NCBI GenBank assembly: GCA_024234675.1
Contig: JACKNU010000001.1
Location: 744,001-808,000, forward strand
Source: Pseudomonadales bacterium
Lineage (GTDB): Bacteria; Pseudomonadota; Gammaproteobacteria; Pseudomonadales; Halieaceae
Length of the DNA: 64,000 nt
Direction of reading: 5' to 3'
Both the position numbers and the translations under genes were made by a program. Positions 16,758 to 25,011 of this stretch are shown here, in pieces. The notes under the pieces are model-generated. The model was given only the letters and a program-made list of their open reading frames with translations. It did no database searches and had not been told where the DNA came from. Each line of letters starts with the position of its first letter. Positions within the stretch are counted from its first letter, which is position 1.

Positions 16758-17343
16758 GGATATTTCTCCTTTGGAAACCAGGTCCAGCTAGTAAAAACAG
16801 ATTCCGGGCGTAGTTCGGCATCACGAAAGGCTTGCTCGATTTGGCCTCGACCCGGTACTTGTCCTGTAGTTTGTTGACCACGGCCACGTCGGCCGGGTCG
16901 CGGTCGTTCACCAGGATACGGATCACCACCGCCACATAGGGAGTGTCGAACTCGTCCACGGTGAGGTGGTAGCTGCCGCCGCCATAAATCACTTTGTTCA
17001 TGTAGCCGTCGTTGTTTATCACCATCATGGACAGGTAGCGCTCGCCGGCGTCCGGCAGGGTAACGGTGGCGCCCTCGGAGATATCAAACACCCCCAGGCT
17101 GTAGAGCGTATCGCGATTCATGCGAATCACCGGCTGGCGGTCTATCGGCGTGAGGGATTTGTTGGTCTTGAACCTGTTGATGCCCCCCGCCTCCTTCAGG
17201 ATGCCGGCGAACTCGTGGTCCGCCTGGGCCCGGGCAAAGTTGTCGACGTTGACCTCAATAGGCCCGCTGGCCGCGAGCGCATTCGATGACAACCATGCCG
17301 ATACGACAAGGGAGTATATAGCAGCCAGGCCGTGGGTCTTCAT
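16750..17343 (-). CDS. DUF1254-type exported protein, probably 3'-truncated
   Basis: A 197-residue protein with a signal peptide (about residues 1-24) and a DUF1254-like body: IDRQPVIRMNRDTLYSLGVFD, GERYLSMMVINNDGYMN and KPFVMPNYAR. Relatives continue for many residues after the MPNY motif. Here the frame instead reads through a non-conserved tail made of the leader and ribosome site of the next gene. A deletion that fused the gene body to the downstream leader is the likely cause. It may still be made and exported, but as a shortened form. Confidence 0.65.
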   Translation of the reverse strand: MKTHGLAAIYSLVVSAWLSSNALAASGPIEVNVDNFARAQADHEFAGILKEAGGINRFKTNKSLTPIDRQPVIRMNRDTLYSLGVFDISEGATVTLPDAGERYLSMMVINNDGYMNKVIYGGGSYHLTVDEFDTPYVAVVIRILVNDRDPADVAVVNKLQDKYRVEAKSSKPFVMPNYARNLFLLAGPGFQRRNIHE

Positions 17344-17570
17344 TTTGCTGGACTCCCATCACTTGCGGCTGAGAATGATTGCACGTCCGCAGGGGAATGG
17401 GAATAGACGCCGCGTCGATGGTAATACCCCGCGGCACCAAAAGCTTGACACTATGCACCACATCTATTGACGGAGTGCCTGGTGGAACTCGCCACCCGGA
17501 CGCCAGGGTATTCAACAGGCCTGCCTGGGGCTACCTGATACGTTCATAACTTATCTCCCGCGCTAGCGGT

Positions 17571-18374
17571 TCAGAACAGCTTGCGCAACAAGCGCGGGTA
17601 GGAATTGGGCAGAAACCGCGCCAGCCAGAACAGGGTGCGGGAATGCTTGCCGGCCAGGATGCGTCGCTTGCCGCGGCGCAAACCGTGGATAATTTCGGCG
17701 GCGCACTGCGCCGGCGGCGTCTGCAGCATGCGGTCCGCCTGGTCGGCGAATAGGCGGTCCTCGGCCGTGGCCGCGGCGCAAACCCGGCCGGCCTTGTCGA
17801 TATTGGTTTTAATGCCACCCGGGTGCACACAGACCGCCCGCACCCCGGTGCCCTCCAGTTCACTCCACAGCGCCTCGGTCAATCCCCGCACCGCGAACTT
17901 CGACATGTTGTAGGCGCTCTGGGTGGGAAAACCCAGCAGGCCGAAGACGCTGGAGATATTGACGATACAACCCTCCCCCTGCGCCAGCATCACGGGCAGG
18001 AAGGCCTTGGTGCCGTACAGCACGCCCCACATGTTGATACCGAGCTGCCACTCGTACTCCTCGATACTGGTGTGATTCACCGTGCCAAAAACCGTGGCGC
18101 CGGCGTTGTTGATGACATAGTGCACGGCGCCGAAATCGCGCTTCACCTCGGCGGCATGATCGAACACCGCCTCGCGGCTGGAGACGTCCAGGGTATAGGC
18201 GCGGACCTCCACCGCGGAGCCTGCACTGGCGATCTTCGCCAGCGTCTCGTCCACCGCGGCCCGGTTGATATCGGACAGTGCCAGGCGCGCGCCTGCGGCG
18301 GCCAACTGGATGGCAAGCTCCCGACCAATGCCGGAGCCCGCCCCGGTGACGACCACGACCTTGTTATCGAACAT
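17571..18374 (-). CDS. Short-chain dehydrogenase/reductase
   Basis: A 267-residue classical SDR: GAGSGIG near residue 11, NNAG near 90, Ser in NISSVFG and the Tyr-Lys pair in YNMSK near 155. The C-terminal tail (SRTLFWLARFLPNSYPRLLRKLF) is hydrophobic and basic, as in the SDR at 14.4 kb, and suggests membrane contact. The ATG at 18374 has GGAG eight bases upstream; the TTG two codons earlier is less likely. It follows the LLM gene by 33 bases and is probably the last gene of the acyl-CoA operon. Confidence 0.87.
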   Translation of the reverse strand: MFDNKVVVVTGAGSGIGRELAIQLAAAGARLALSDINRAAVDETLAKIASAGSAVEVRAYTLDVSSREAVFDHAAEVKRDFGAVHYVINNAGATVFGTVNHTSIEEYEWQLGINMWGVLYGTKAFLPVMLAQGEGCIVNISSVFGLLGFPTQSAYNMSKFAVRGLTEALWSELEGTGVRAVCVHPGGIKTNIDKAGRVCAAATAEDRLFADQADRMLQTPPAQCAAEIIHGLRRGKRRILAGKHSRTLFWLARFLPNSYPRLLRKLF

Positions 18375-18407
18375 CTTCAAAACTCCTGATCAGCAATTGC
18401 CTGCTCT

Positions 18408-19460
18408 TCAATTACCCAGCTCGGCCATCACGAACTGGCCGATGCGCTCCGAGTAGCCCTGGATAATTTCGGGGGCCAGGTTCCACATGGGTGGCGCGGG
18501 ACACAGGTGGTCGGCTACCGCCCATAGCGGCTCGAGTTTTACCCGCACCTCGTCCAGGCTGCCGGCGGCGACAAAGGTTTCCACCATGGCGTCCGGCACG
18601 CTGTGCTTGAACGTGGTGATATCGCGATTGGCCTCGATACCCGCCTGGCAGGCCTTCGCCTCCGCCAGGAAACCGTGCTCCGCGAAGAACGACTCGTACT
18701 GCCCCGCGCTGGCGTAGTAGGCCACCGTCGAGCGGGCATCCTCTATCGCCTGGGCCTTGTCGTCGTTGATCGCCACCCAGGGCCAGATGCTGACCAACAC
18801 GTCTTCGCGCTTGCGCCCCTGCTTCTGTAGTTCGTCGCGAAAAGCGGGCGCCATCTTGTTCACGGTCCAGTCCACCGACCACATCGGGTGGCCGATTACA
18901 CCGTCGGCAATCTCCGCACTCAGGCGCACCAGTTTCTCCCGCAGCGCCGCGACGATGATGGGGATCCTGGCGCGCTGGGGGGGCGCCGTTTGCAGCATGT
19001 CCTCGAAATGAGCCTTGAAATAGGTGCCCTCGTAGGGTTGCAGGCCCCGGTGTGCGCCGGCCTCGATATGGCGTATCACCTCGATGGTTTCGCGCAGGTG
19101 CGTCAGGGGCTTGATGTCCGGCGTGCCGTAGATGCCGGACGTCCAACTGGAGACACTGGTTCCCAGCCCCAGCACCGCCCTGCCCTCGCTGATCCTGTCC
19201 AGGTCCATGGCAGCCATGGCGGTCTCCATCGGGCTGCGGGTCGCGGCGATGGCGATGCCGGTGCCGAGTTTGAGCCGGGTCGTCACCGTACTGGCCGCCG
19301 CCAGCGGAACAAAGGGCGGTCCGTAGACCTGGGTGGAAAAAACACCCTCGAAGCCGATGGCCTCGTACTGCCGGGCCAGCGCGGCCAGCGCGGGCCCCGG
19401 CAGTACCGGCAGCGGGGCCCAGAATTCACGTTTGTTACCGACTGCATTGAGCTTTTTCAC
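18408..19460 (-). CDS. LLM-class oxidoreductase (TIGR03617-like)
   Basis: A 350-residue luciferase-like TIM barrel. Features include the N-terminal FWAPLPVL strand, LKLGTGIAIAATRSPMETAM (flavin-site strand), GRAVLGLGTS and the RIPIIVAALREK strand. The sequence resembles the subfamily named F420-dependent by analogy with mycobacteria. Whether this organism makes F420 cannot be judged here, and FMN is possible. The start is GTG at 19460 behind AGGAGG. It lies between a thiolase and an SDR in a catabolic operon, so a role in oxidising or reducing a ring or alkyl intermediate is likely. Confidence 0.8.
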   Translation of the reverse strand: MKKLNAVGNKREFWAPLPVLPGPALAALARQYEAIGFEGVFSTQVYGPPFVPLAAASTVTTRLKLGTGIAIAATRSPMETAMAAMDLDRISEGRAVLGLGTSVSSWTSGIYGTPDIKPLTHLRETIEVIRHIEAGAHRGLQPYEGTYFKAHFEDMLQTAPPQRARIPIIVAALREKLVRLSAEIADGVIGHPMWSVDWTVNKMAPAFRDELQKQGRKREDVLVSIWPWVAINDDKAQAIEDARSTVAYYASAGQYESFFAEHGFLAEAKACQAGIEANRDITTFKHSVPDAMVETFVAAGSLDEVRVKLEPLWAVADHLCPAPPMWNLAPEIIQGYSERIGQFVMAELGN

Positions 19461-19540
19461 AAAGGCCTCCTTTGTTATATGTATAGTGAATGGACCGTTT
19501 ACGCCGTGTCTCTGCGCGTCCCCACCCAGGACACGCTGCG

Positions 19541-20779
19541 CTAGCGGCTGAGAATATGAATCGCTACCGCCGCCTCTTCGATGCCCTGCATACCGCCACC
19601 GTTTTCCTGGATGGCGTTGCGGGCGCCTTCAACCTGCCGTGCACCCGCCTCGCCGCGTAACTGGGTAACCAGTTCATAGAGCTGGCCGATACCGGTGGCA
19701 CCCAGCGGATGGCCCTTGGATTCCAGCCCCCCTGAGGGATTGATGGGAATGCGCCCGCCCACGGTGAACTCGCCCCGCTCCGCCGCGGGACCGGCCTCGC
19801 CAAAGGGCGCGAACCCGAGGTTTTCCGCCTGCAGGATTTCCCCCATGGCGGAGGCGTCGTGTACTTCCGCGACGTGCATGTCCTCGGGGCCCAGGCCGGC
19901 CTGCTCGTAGGCCTGCTGCGCCGCGAGGTGACCCACGCTGAGCTCCGGCTGGTCCATGCCGCGGTGGCTGAAACTGCGCAACACGCTGGCCGCCACCCGG
20001 ATGCAGCGCTTGCGATCGGCGCCGATGCGCTTGAGTCCCTCCTCGGTACAGAGGATGGCAGCGGCGGCCCCGTCGGACAGGGGCGCGCACATGGGCAGAG
20101 TGATCGGGTAGGTTATCGGCGGCGCCGCCAGAATTTCCTCGACGGTGAACGGCTTGCGGAACTGGGAAAAGGGATTGTGCACGGAATGCGTGTGGTTCTT
20201 GGCGGACACCGCGGCAATCTGGCGCTGGGTGGTGCCGTAGGTCTTCATATGCAGCCGGCACATGGCGGCATAGATTTCCATGAACTTGCTGAAGGGCTTG
20301 TCTGAGGTGCTGCCGGGCGGCACCTCCACGCCCTCCCCCATTTTTACCAGGGTCTGGTAGTTTTCCTCGGCCCGGGAAACATCCCAGCCGCCCTCGAAGA
20401 TGGCAAAAGCCTTCGCCTTGTCGGCGATATTCATCTTCTCCGCGCCCAGCGCCAGGGCCACATCCGCGGTGCCGGCCCGGAGGCTCTGCAGGGCCAGGTT
20501 AAAGGCGGAACTCCCGGAGGCGCAGGCGTTTTCCACGTTGTAAATGGGTATCCCCTCGATCCCGATCTTGCTGAACACCACCTGGCCCGGAATCGATATC
20601 TGCCCCTGCAGGGGGCCGTTGGTCATGCCGGCGTAGAACGCCACGCCCAGGTCGGGGCTGGCGCAGCCCGCATCCTTCAGGGCTCCGGCCAGGGCTTCGC
20701 CGGCCAGGTCTTCCAGGCTGCGCTCCAGGTGGCGACCGAATACGGTCATGGCTATGCCAGCTATATAGATATCGCTCAT
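19541..20779 (-). CDS. Thiolase family protein (SCP2-like)
   Basis: A 412-residue thiolase-fold protein. The nucleophile Cys lies in ENACASGSSAF (about residue 88). The C-terminal GGLESKGHPLGATG supplies the second His. The third motif, which in SCP2-type thiolases usually reads HDCF, is HDASAMGE here, so the usual cysteine is replaced by alanine. Degradative thiolysis of a 3-ketoacyl-CoA is the expected reaction, but the changed site leaves open a condensing or lyase role. The gene follows the acyl-CoA synthetase by 16 bases. Confidence 0.82.
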   Translation of the reverse strand: MSDIYIAGIAMTVFGRHLERSLEDLAGEALAGALKDAGCASPDLGVAFYAGMTNGPLQGQISIPGQVVFSKIGIEGIPIYNVENACASGSSAFNLALQSLRAGTADVALALGAEKMNIADKAKAFAIFEGGWDVSRAEENYQTLVKMGEGVEVPPGSTSDKPFSKFMEIYAAMCRLHMKTYGTTQRQIAAVSAKNHTHSVHNPFSQFRKPFTVEEILAAPPITYPITLPMCAPLSDGAAAAILCTEEGLKRIGADRKRCIRVAASVLRSFSHRGMDQPELSVGHLAAQQAYEQAGLGPEDMHVAEVHDASAMGEILQAENLGFAPFGEAGPAAERGEFTVGGRIPINPSGGLESKGHPLGATGIGQLYELVTQLRGEAGARQVEGARNAIQENGGGMQGIEEAAVAIHILSR

Positions 20780-20795
20780 GCGTGTTGCACTCCCT

Positions 20796-22352
20796 TCAGA
20801 GTTTGCGCTCGGTGTCCTGCCAGTAGCTCTCGCGCAGGTCCTTCTTGAGCACCTTGCCGACGGTGCTGCGCGGCAGCGCCGGAATAAAATCCACCGTCTT
20901 GGGTGCCATCACACTGCCGAGCTTTGCCTTGCACAGGGCGATCAACTCCTCCGCGGTGACGCTCTGTCCGGGGTTGAGTTCCACCACGGCCTTGACCGCC
21001 TCGCCCCATTTCTCGTCGGGCACGCCGATCACCGCGCAGTCCTGCACCGCCGGGTGGCTCCAGATCACCTGCTCCACCTCGCTGGGGTAGACGTTGAAGC
21101 CCCCGGAAATGATCATATCCTTCTTGCGGTCGGTGATATGCAGGTAACCCTCGGCATCGATATGGCCGACATCGCCGGTATGCAGCCAGCCGTCGATTAT
21201 GGTCTCGGCGGTCTTGTCTGGCTGCTTGTAGTAACCCTTCATCACCAGGTCGCCGCGCACGCAGATCTCACCGGTCTCACCCCGGGGGAGGATCTCATTG
21301 TCGTCGTTCATCATCTCGACCCGGATCAGCGGGTTGGGCCTGCCCACCGAGGACAGGCGCTCGTCCGAGGCGAGCTCGCCGTCGACGAAGTGATGATCCG
21401 GCGGCAGGTTGGAAATACTGGCGGGAGCCTCGGTCTGGCCGTAGCCGCCGGCCATGATGGGCCCCCACAGGTCGATCGCCTTCTTGAGTTTGTCCACGGA
21501 CATGGGCGCGGCGCCGTACATCAGGTACTTCACCGAGGACATGTCGATCTTCTCGATACCGGGGATCTCCAGGAGCTTGTAGATCACCGTGGGCGGCAGG
21601 AAAAACTCCGTGACGCCGTGCTTGCCGATAGCCTCAAAGATCAGGGCGGGATCGGGCTTGCTCACCACCACCACGGTGCCGCCCTGGGCGGTGCAGGGCA
21701 CTGCCAGCAGGCCCGCGGTGTGGGTCATGGGGGCGGCGGCCAGGTTGACCGGGCGCTGCCCGGCCCCGTAGTGACAGGCCAGCATGAAGTGGGCGATAAA
21801 GGTCTGGCAGCTGCGGTGGGTATTCATCACGCCCTTGGGCATACCGGTGGTGCCGCCAGTGGGCGACAGCATGACCACATCGTCCATATCCACCGCGACC
21901 TCGGGGCGGTCGCTGGATGCACCTTCCACCCACTTGTCGAGCGAGGGCGCATCGGCACCGTCCGCGTCGATACAGATCCAGTGGCGGATCCTGGGCAGGC
22001 TGGGGCGCAGTCCGGCGATAAGGTCCGCAAACTGGCTCTGGTAGAACATCACCTCGCAGTCAAACGCGTCGAGCACGTAGTGATTGTCCTCTGCCGAGTT
22101 GCGCGCGTTGACCGGTATCCAGGTCATGTTGGCGCGCCACAGGCCCAGGGTACAGGCCCAGGCGGTGACATCGTTGCCGGCCCAGATGGCGCCCTTGGTT
22201 TCCCTTGGCAGCCCCAGCCCCAACAGGCGATTGGCGATGCGGCAGGACAGGCGCCCCACCTCCTCGAAGCTATAGCTGCGATCGTCCTGGATATAGGCGA
22301 TCGCATCGGGGTCCATGCCCCAGCCGCGGTCGTAAAAATCGATAATGGCCAC
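20796..22352 (-). CDS. Acyl-CoA synthetase (AMP-forming)
   Basis: A 518-residue ANL-superfamily ligase. The ATP loop SPTGGTTGMPKG (about residue 175), GYGQTEA (about 300), the TGDVGHIDAEGYLHITDRKKD hinge (about 395-415) and the catalytic lysine in TVGKVLKKDL near the C-terminus are all present. It activates a carboxylic acid with ATP and CoA. The start is GTG at 22352 behind AAGGGG. Context points to a lipid- or steroid-side-chain-like acid, but the substrate cannot be read from sequence. Confidence 0.88.
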   Translation of the reverse strand: MAIIDFYDRGWGMDPDAIAYIQDDRSYSFEEVGRLSCRIANRLLGLGLPRETKGAIWAGNDVTAWACTLGLWRANMTWIPVNARNSAEDNHYVLDAFDCEVMFYQSQFADLIAGLRPSLPRIRHWICIDADGADAPSLDKWVEGASSDRPEVAVDMDDVVMLSPTGGTTGMPKGVMNTHRSCQTFIAHFMLACHYGAGQRPVNLAAAPMTHTAGLLAVPCTAQGGTVVVVSKPDPALIFEAIGKHGVTEFFLPPTVIYKLLEIPGIEKIDMSSVKYLMYGAAPMSVDKLKKAIDLWGPIMAGGYGQTEAPASISNLPPDHHFVDGELASDERLSSVGRPNPLIRVEMMNDDNEILPRGETGEICVRGDLVMKGYYKQPDKTAETIIDGWLHTGDVGHIDAEGYLHITDRKKDMIISGGFNVYPSEVEQVIWSHPAVQDCAVIGVPDEKWGEAVKAVVELNPGQSVTAEELIALCKAKLGSVMAPKTVDFIPALPRSTVGKVLKKDLRESYWQDTERKL

Positions 22353-22367
22353 GTTGTTCCCCTTCGC

Positions 22368-23501
22368 TTACAGCTCGGTCACACTGGCGCGGGCCAGGCC
22401 ACGCTCCTCGAGGAAGCCCAGCAGGTAGCGATGCCCGAACGCCCTGGAGCCGGAGGTAAAGCCCACCCGGCTGGTGTCATTATCCAGTAGCTTGATGGCC
22501 GCGGCCGTCTGCAGGGCACCGGTGGCGATGTATGCGGTGGTGCCATAGACGGTTGCGCGCACGGCAGAAAGCTGGCCGCGACCGATGGCGGTGTCCACGG
22601 TGCGCACCAGAGTGGTCCGTTCCCGCGGCGGCATGGCAGGGGTCGTGGACTCGGTCAACTGCCTCAGCACCTCGTCCTGGGCCTCCGCGGGCAGGTCCTT
22701 GTATTCCTCTTCCCACTTCTGGCCGACCGCGTGCACCATTTTCATGGCATCGTTGTCGTAGAAACCGACGCAGGACACGCAGCTGCGCACCCGTGGATCA
22801 TTGTCAAAGTAGATCGGCAGGGAAGTACCACCCCAGGGCAGCGCGAATACCGGCTCCATGAAATCGGGGGAGTTGATGTTAAAGGACGTTCCCTTGGGAT
22901 GCTCAACCAACTCGTTGTCCCAAAGGTAGCACTGCCTGGCGCGGAACATTTCAAAAATTGAGGCCGTGGAGCCGACGGTAACGCCGGCGCCCACACCGCG
23001 CGGGCCGCGACACAGGGCGGAGGTCTGCAGTGCGTCGATGCCGGGATGCTCCAGCGCCAGCTCAGCGGCGATCTCCGAATAGGAGTACATATAGGCAATG
23101 GACGGCGAAACCACCAATCCGGCCTGGGCGTACAGCTCGCCAAACTGGTCGCGCACATTGCGGATGTATTCCTGCTCACCGGTGGTATCGATATGGTGAC
23201 AACCCGCCTTGAGAGCGGCCTCCACTGCGGTCAGGCCGAATTTTGCAAAAGGGCCAACTGTGTTGCAGACGACCTTTGCGCCGGTGAACGCCTTGGTCAG
23301 CGATTCGACGTCGTGCTGGGTCTCGATGATTTCATAAGTCGCGGATTCCAGACGCACAACCCGCTCGGCCATCATTTTCTTGACACGTTTGGCGTCCCGG
23401 GCGACGGCGGTAAAGGGGATGTTCTGGTCGATCAACCAGTCCATGGTGAGCATGCCGGTGTAACCACTGGCGCCGTAGACAACTACTGGATATTTGGCCA
23501 T
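22368..23501 (-). CDS. Saccharopine-dehydrogenase-like protein (DUF5938)
   Basis: A 377-residue protein. It has an N-terminal Rossmann fold (VVVYGASGYTGMLT, residues 7-20; the second strand FTAVARDAKR suggests NADP) followed by a DUF5938-type C-terminal domain. Related trans-acting enoyl reductases use this fold on large lipid chains. Its place between an acyl-CoA synthetase and an acyl-CoA dehydrogenase supports a redox step on an acyl-CoA or free lipid. The ATG at 23501 has AGGAG upstream. Confidence 0.78.
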   Translation of the reverse strand: MAKYPVVVYGASGYTGMLTMDWLIDQNIPFTAVARDAKRVKKMMAERVVRLESATYEIIETQHDVESLTKAFTGAKVVCNTVGPFAKFGLTAVEAALKAGCHHIDTTGEQEYIRNVRDQFGELYAQAGLVVSPSIAYMYSYSEIAAELALEHPGIDALQTSALCRGPRGVGAGVTVGSTASIFEMFRARQCYLWDNELVEHPKGTSFNINSPDFMEPVFALPWGGTSLPIYFDNDPRVRSCVSCVGFYDNDAMKMVHAVGQKWEEEYKDLPAEAQDEVLRQLTESTTPAMPPRERTTLVRTVDTAIGRGQLSAVRATVYGTTAYIATGALQTAAAIKLLDNDTSRVGFTSGSRAFGHRYLLGFLEERGLARASVTEL

Positions 23502-23560
23502 TTCGATTCTCCTGTTAGCGATTGCGGACGCCCCGCAGCGGCGCGGCGTTGTTGGTCAGG

Positions 23561-23590
23561 CCCCGGGGCCGAATGAATTCGGCCCCGGGG
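23561..23590. repeat. Long GC-rich palindrome inside the catabolic operon
   Basis: Arms of 14 bases (CCCCGGGGCCGAAT and its complement) flank a two-base centre, between the acyl-CoA dehydrogenase stop and the DUF5938 start. The core GCCGAAT-GA-ATTCGGC resembles the REP-like hairpins at 13.7 and 52.4 kb. No T-run follows, so it may stabilise or space the mRNA rather than end it. Confidence 0.7.
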
Positions 23591-23600
23591 GGTGTTGTTC

Positions 23601-24884
23601 TCAACCCTGGGTCCAGCCCTCTGCGTAAAGCTGCTGGCACAGGTACCCCAGGCGCGTGGTCAGCATGGTGTTCTCGCCATCCTCTATCAACGCGGCGCGC
23701 ACATCGCGGACCAGTTTTTCGATGGGGTATTCCAGCGTGGTGCCGTTGCCGCCAAACAGGCGGAAGGCTTCGGTCACGACTTTTTCCGCTTCTTCGGTTA
23801 CGGTCACCTTGCCCGAGGCGGTCGCCCAGGGATGGCCCGAGGGCGACTGCCGCGCATACGCCAGGGAGCGACGGGCGACCGCGCGACACAACTCAACCCG
23901 GCGCAGCATGTCGCCCAGCCGGTAGCGGGTCAGCTGGTGATCGATGAGCAGCTGTCCGCCCTGCTTGCGCTCGTGACAGTAGTGCAATGCCATCTCGAAG
24001 GCCGCGCGGGCGACGCCGGTGAAGACCTGGCCCATATGGGTGCCCGCGAAGGACCACGCCGAGGCCACGTTGCCGTAGTACTCGTCCTGCAGGGCGACCG
24101 CAAAACGCTTCGGCACTTTCACGTTGTCGAAGTAGATCTCGCCCTGGGGCAGCGCCCGCTGGCCGATTTTTTCCAGGGGCTTACCGCGGGATACACCGGG
24201 CAGGTCCAGGGGAATAATCACGGTGACGCCGTGGGGGCGACCGTTCTCGTCCAGGAAGCCGTTGCCGTAGTCGGCGCTCAGGTAGCCCAGGGCGACCTGG
24301 GCTACCGCGCCGTTGGAGACCCAGGCCGAGCATTGGCCGTTGATGACGATTTCATCGGCGCCGACCCTGGCCAGCATACTGCCCTTGTTGCCGGGCTGTC
24401 CGGCGGGCCATTCGCGTTGCATATCGAATGCGCCCACGTCGGTACCCTTGTCGGGATGGGTAATCATCCAGCAGCCGATCTTGCCGGCGCACAGCTCGAC
24501 CAGTTCCTGGTTACCGACCGCCCGGGCCATCTCCAGGGGAAAGTTCATGACCGTCAGGGAGACCGCCAGGCCGGCATCACCCCAGCCCATTTCCTCGCCT
24601 ATCATGGATTCCAGCCTGTGGGCCACGGCCGGTTCGAACTGCTCGAGCAAATCGGGGGTCATGCCCAGCTTGGCGGCCTCCTCGAAGACCGACCAGAACG
24701 GTGAGCCGGGAGCGCACACCTCCGCGGCCGTCATCTTGTCGAGCTCCCGGCCTATGGGGCGCAGCACGTCCCTGGCAAACTGGTGGACCACGCCCTGGAT
24801 CGCGGCTTCCTCTTCGCACAGCGGGGTTTCGAAACCGGTCAGGCCCACCGCGGGAAGGCTCAGTTCGGACTTGAGTTTAAGCAT
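23601..24884 (-). CDS. Acyl-CoA dehydrogenase
   Basis: A 427-residue flavoprotein of the acyl-CoA dehydrogenase family: N-terminal helical domain, a middle beta domain (CSAWVSNGAVAQVALGYL; PLDLPGVSRG) and a C-terminal four-helix domain (FRLFGGNGTTLEYPIEKLVRD). The segment that carries the catalytic glutamate in many members reads IEDGENTML, so Asp or a shifted Glu may serve as base. It would introduce a 2,3 double bond into an acyl-CoA. The start at 24884 has AGGAGAG upstream. It is the first gene of the minus-strand operon and divergent from the AraC regulator. Confidence 0.87.
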   Translation of the reverse strand: MLKLKSELSLPAVGLTGFETPLCEEEAAIQGVVHQFARDVLRPIGRELDKMTAAEVCAPGSPFWSVFEEAAKLGMTPDLLEQFEPAVAHRLESMIGEEMGWGDAGLAVSLTVMNFPLEMARAVGNQELVELCAGKIGCWMITHPDKGTDVGAFDMQREWPAGQPGNKGSMLARVGADEIVINGQCSAWVSNGAVAQVALGYLSADYGNGFLDENGRPHGVTVIIPLDLPGVSRGKPLEKIGQRALPQGEIYFDNVKVPKRFAVALQDEYYGNVASAWSFAGTHMGQVFTGVARAAFEMALHYCHERKQGGQLLIDHQLTRYRLGDMLRRVELCRAVARRSLAYARQSPSGHPWATASGKVTVTEEAEKVVTEAFRLFGGNGTTLEYPIEKLVRDVRAALIEDGENTMLTTRLGYLCQQLYAEGWTQG

Positions 24885-24928
24885 TGGTGCTCTCCTGCTG
24901 TCGCTATGGTTATAAGTGCCTTGAGATA

Positions 24929-25006
24929 CTACCCAGCGTAGCGCTACCCGGGCTTTGCATCTTGCAGAAACCAAGCGTATCTTTATCAAAATTCGATCAT
25001 GGGTAG
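24929..25006. promoter_or_regulatory. Candidate AraC-type operator region
   Basis: Three CTACCC boxes occur in the gap between the acyl-CoA dehydrogenase and AraC genes: 24929-24934 and 24944-24949 on the plus strand (15 bases apart), and an inverted copy at 25001-25006. AraC proteins often bind direct half-sites about two helical turns apart, so this is only a lead. Confidence 0.3.
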
Positions 25007-25011
25007 TCGCC

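Noticed and set aside
20778..22490. A 570-codon open frame opposite the acyl-CoA synthetase
   Set aside because: It has shadow composition and covers a gene with full AMP-ligase motifs on the other strand.
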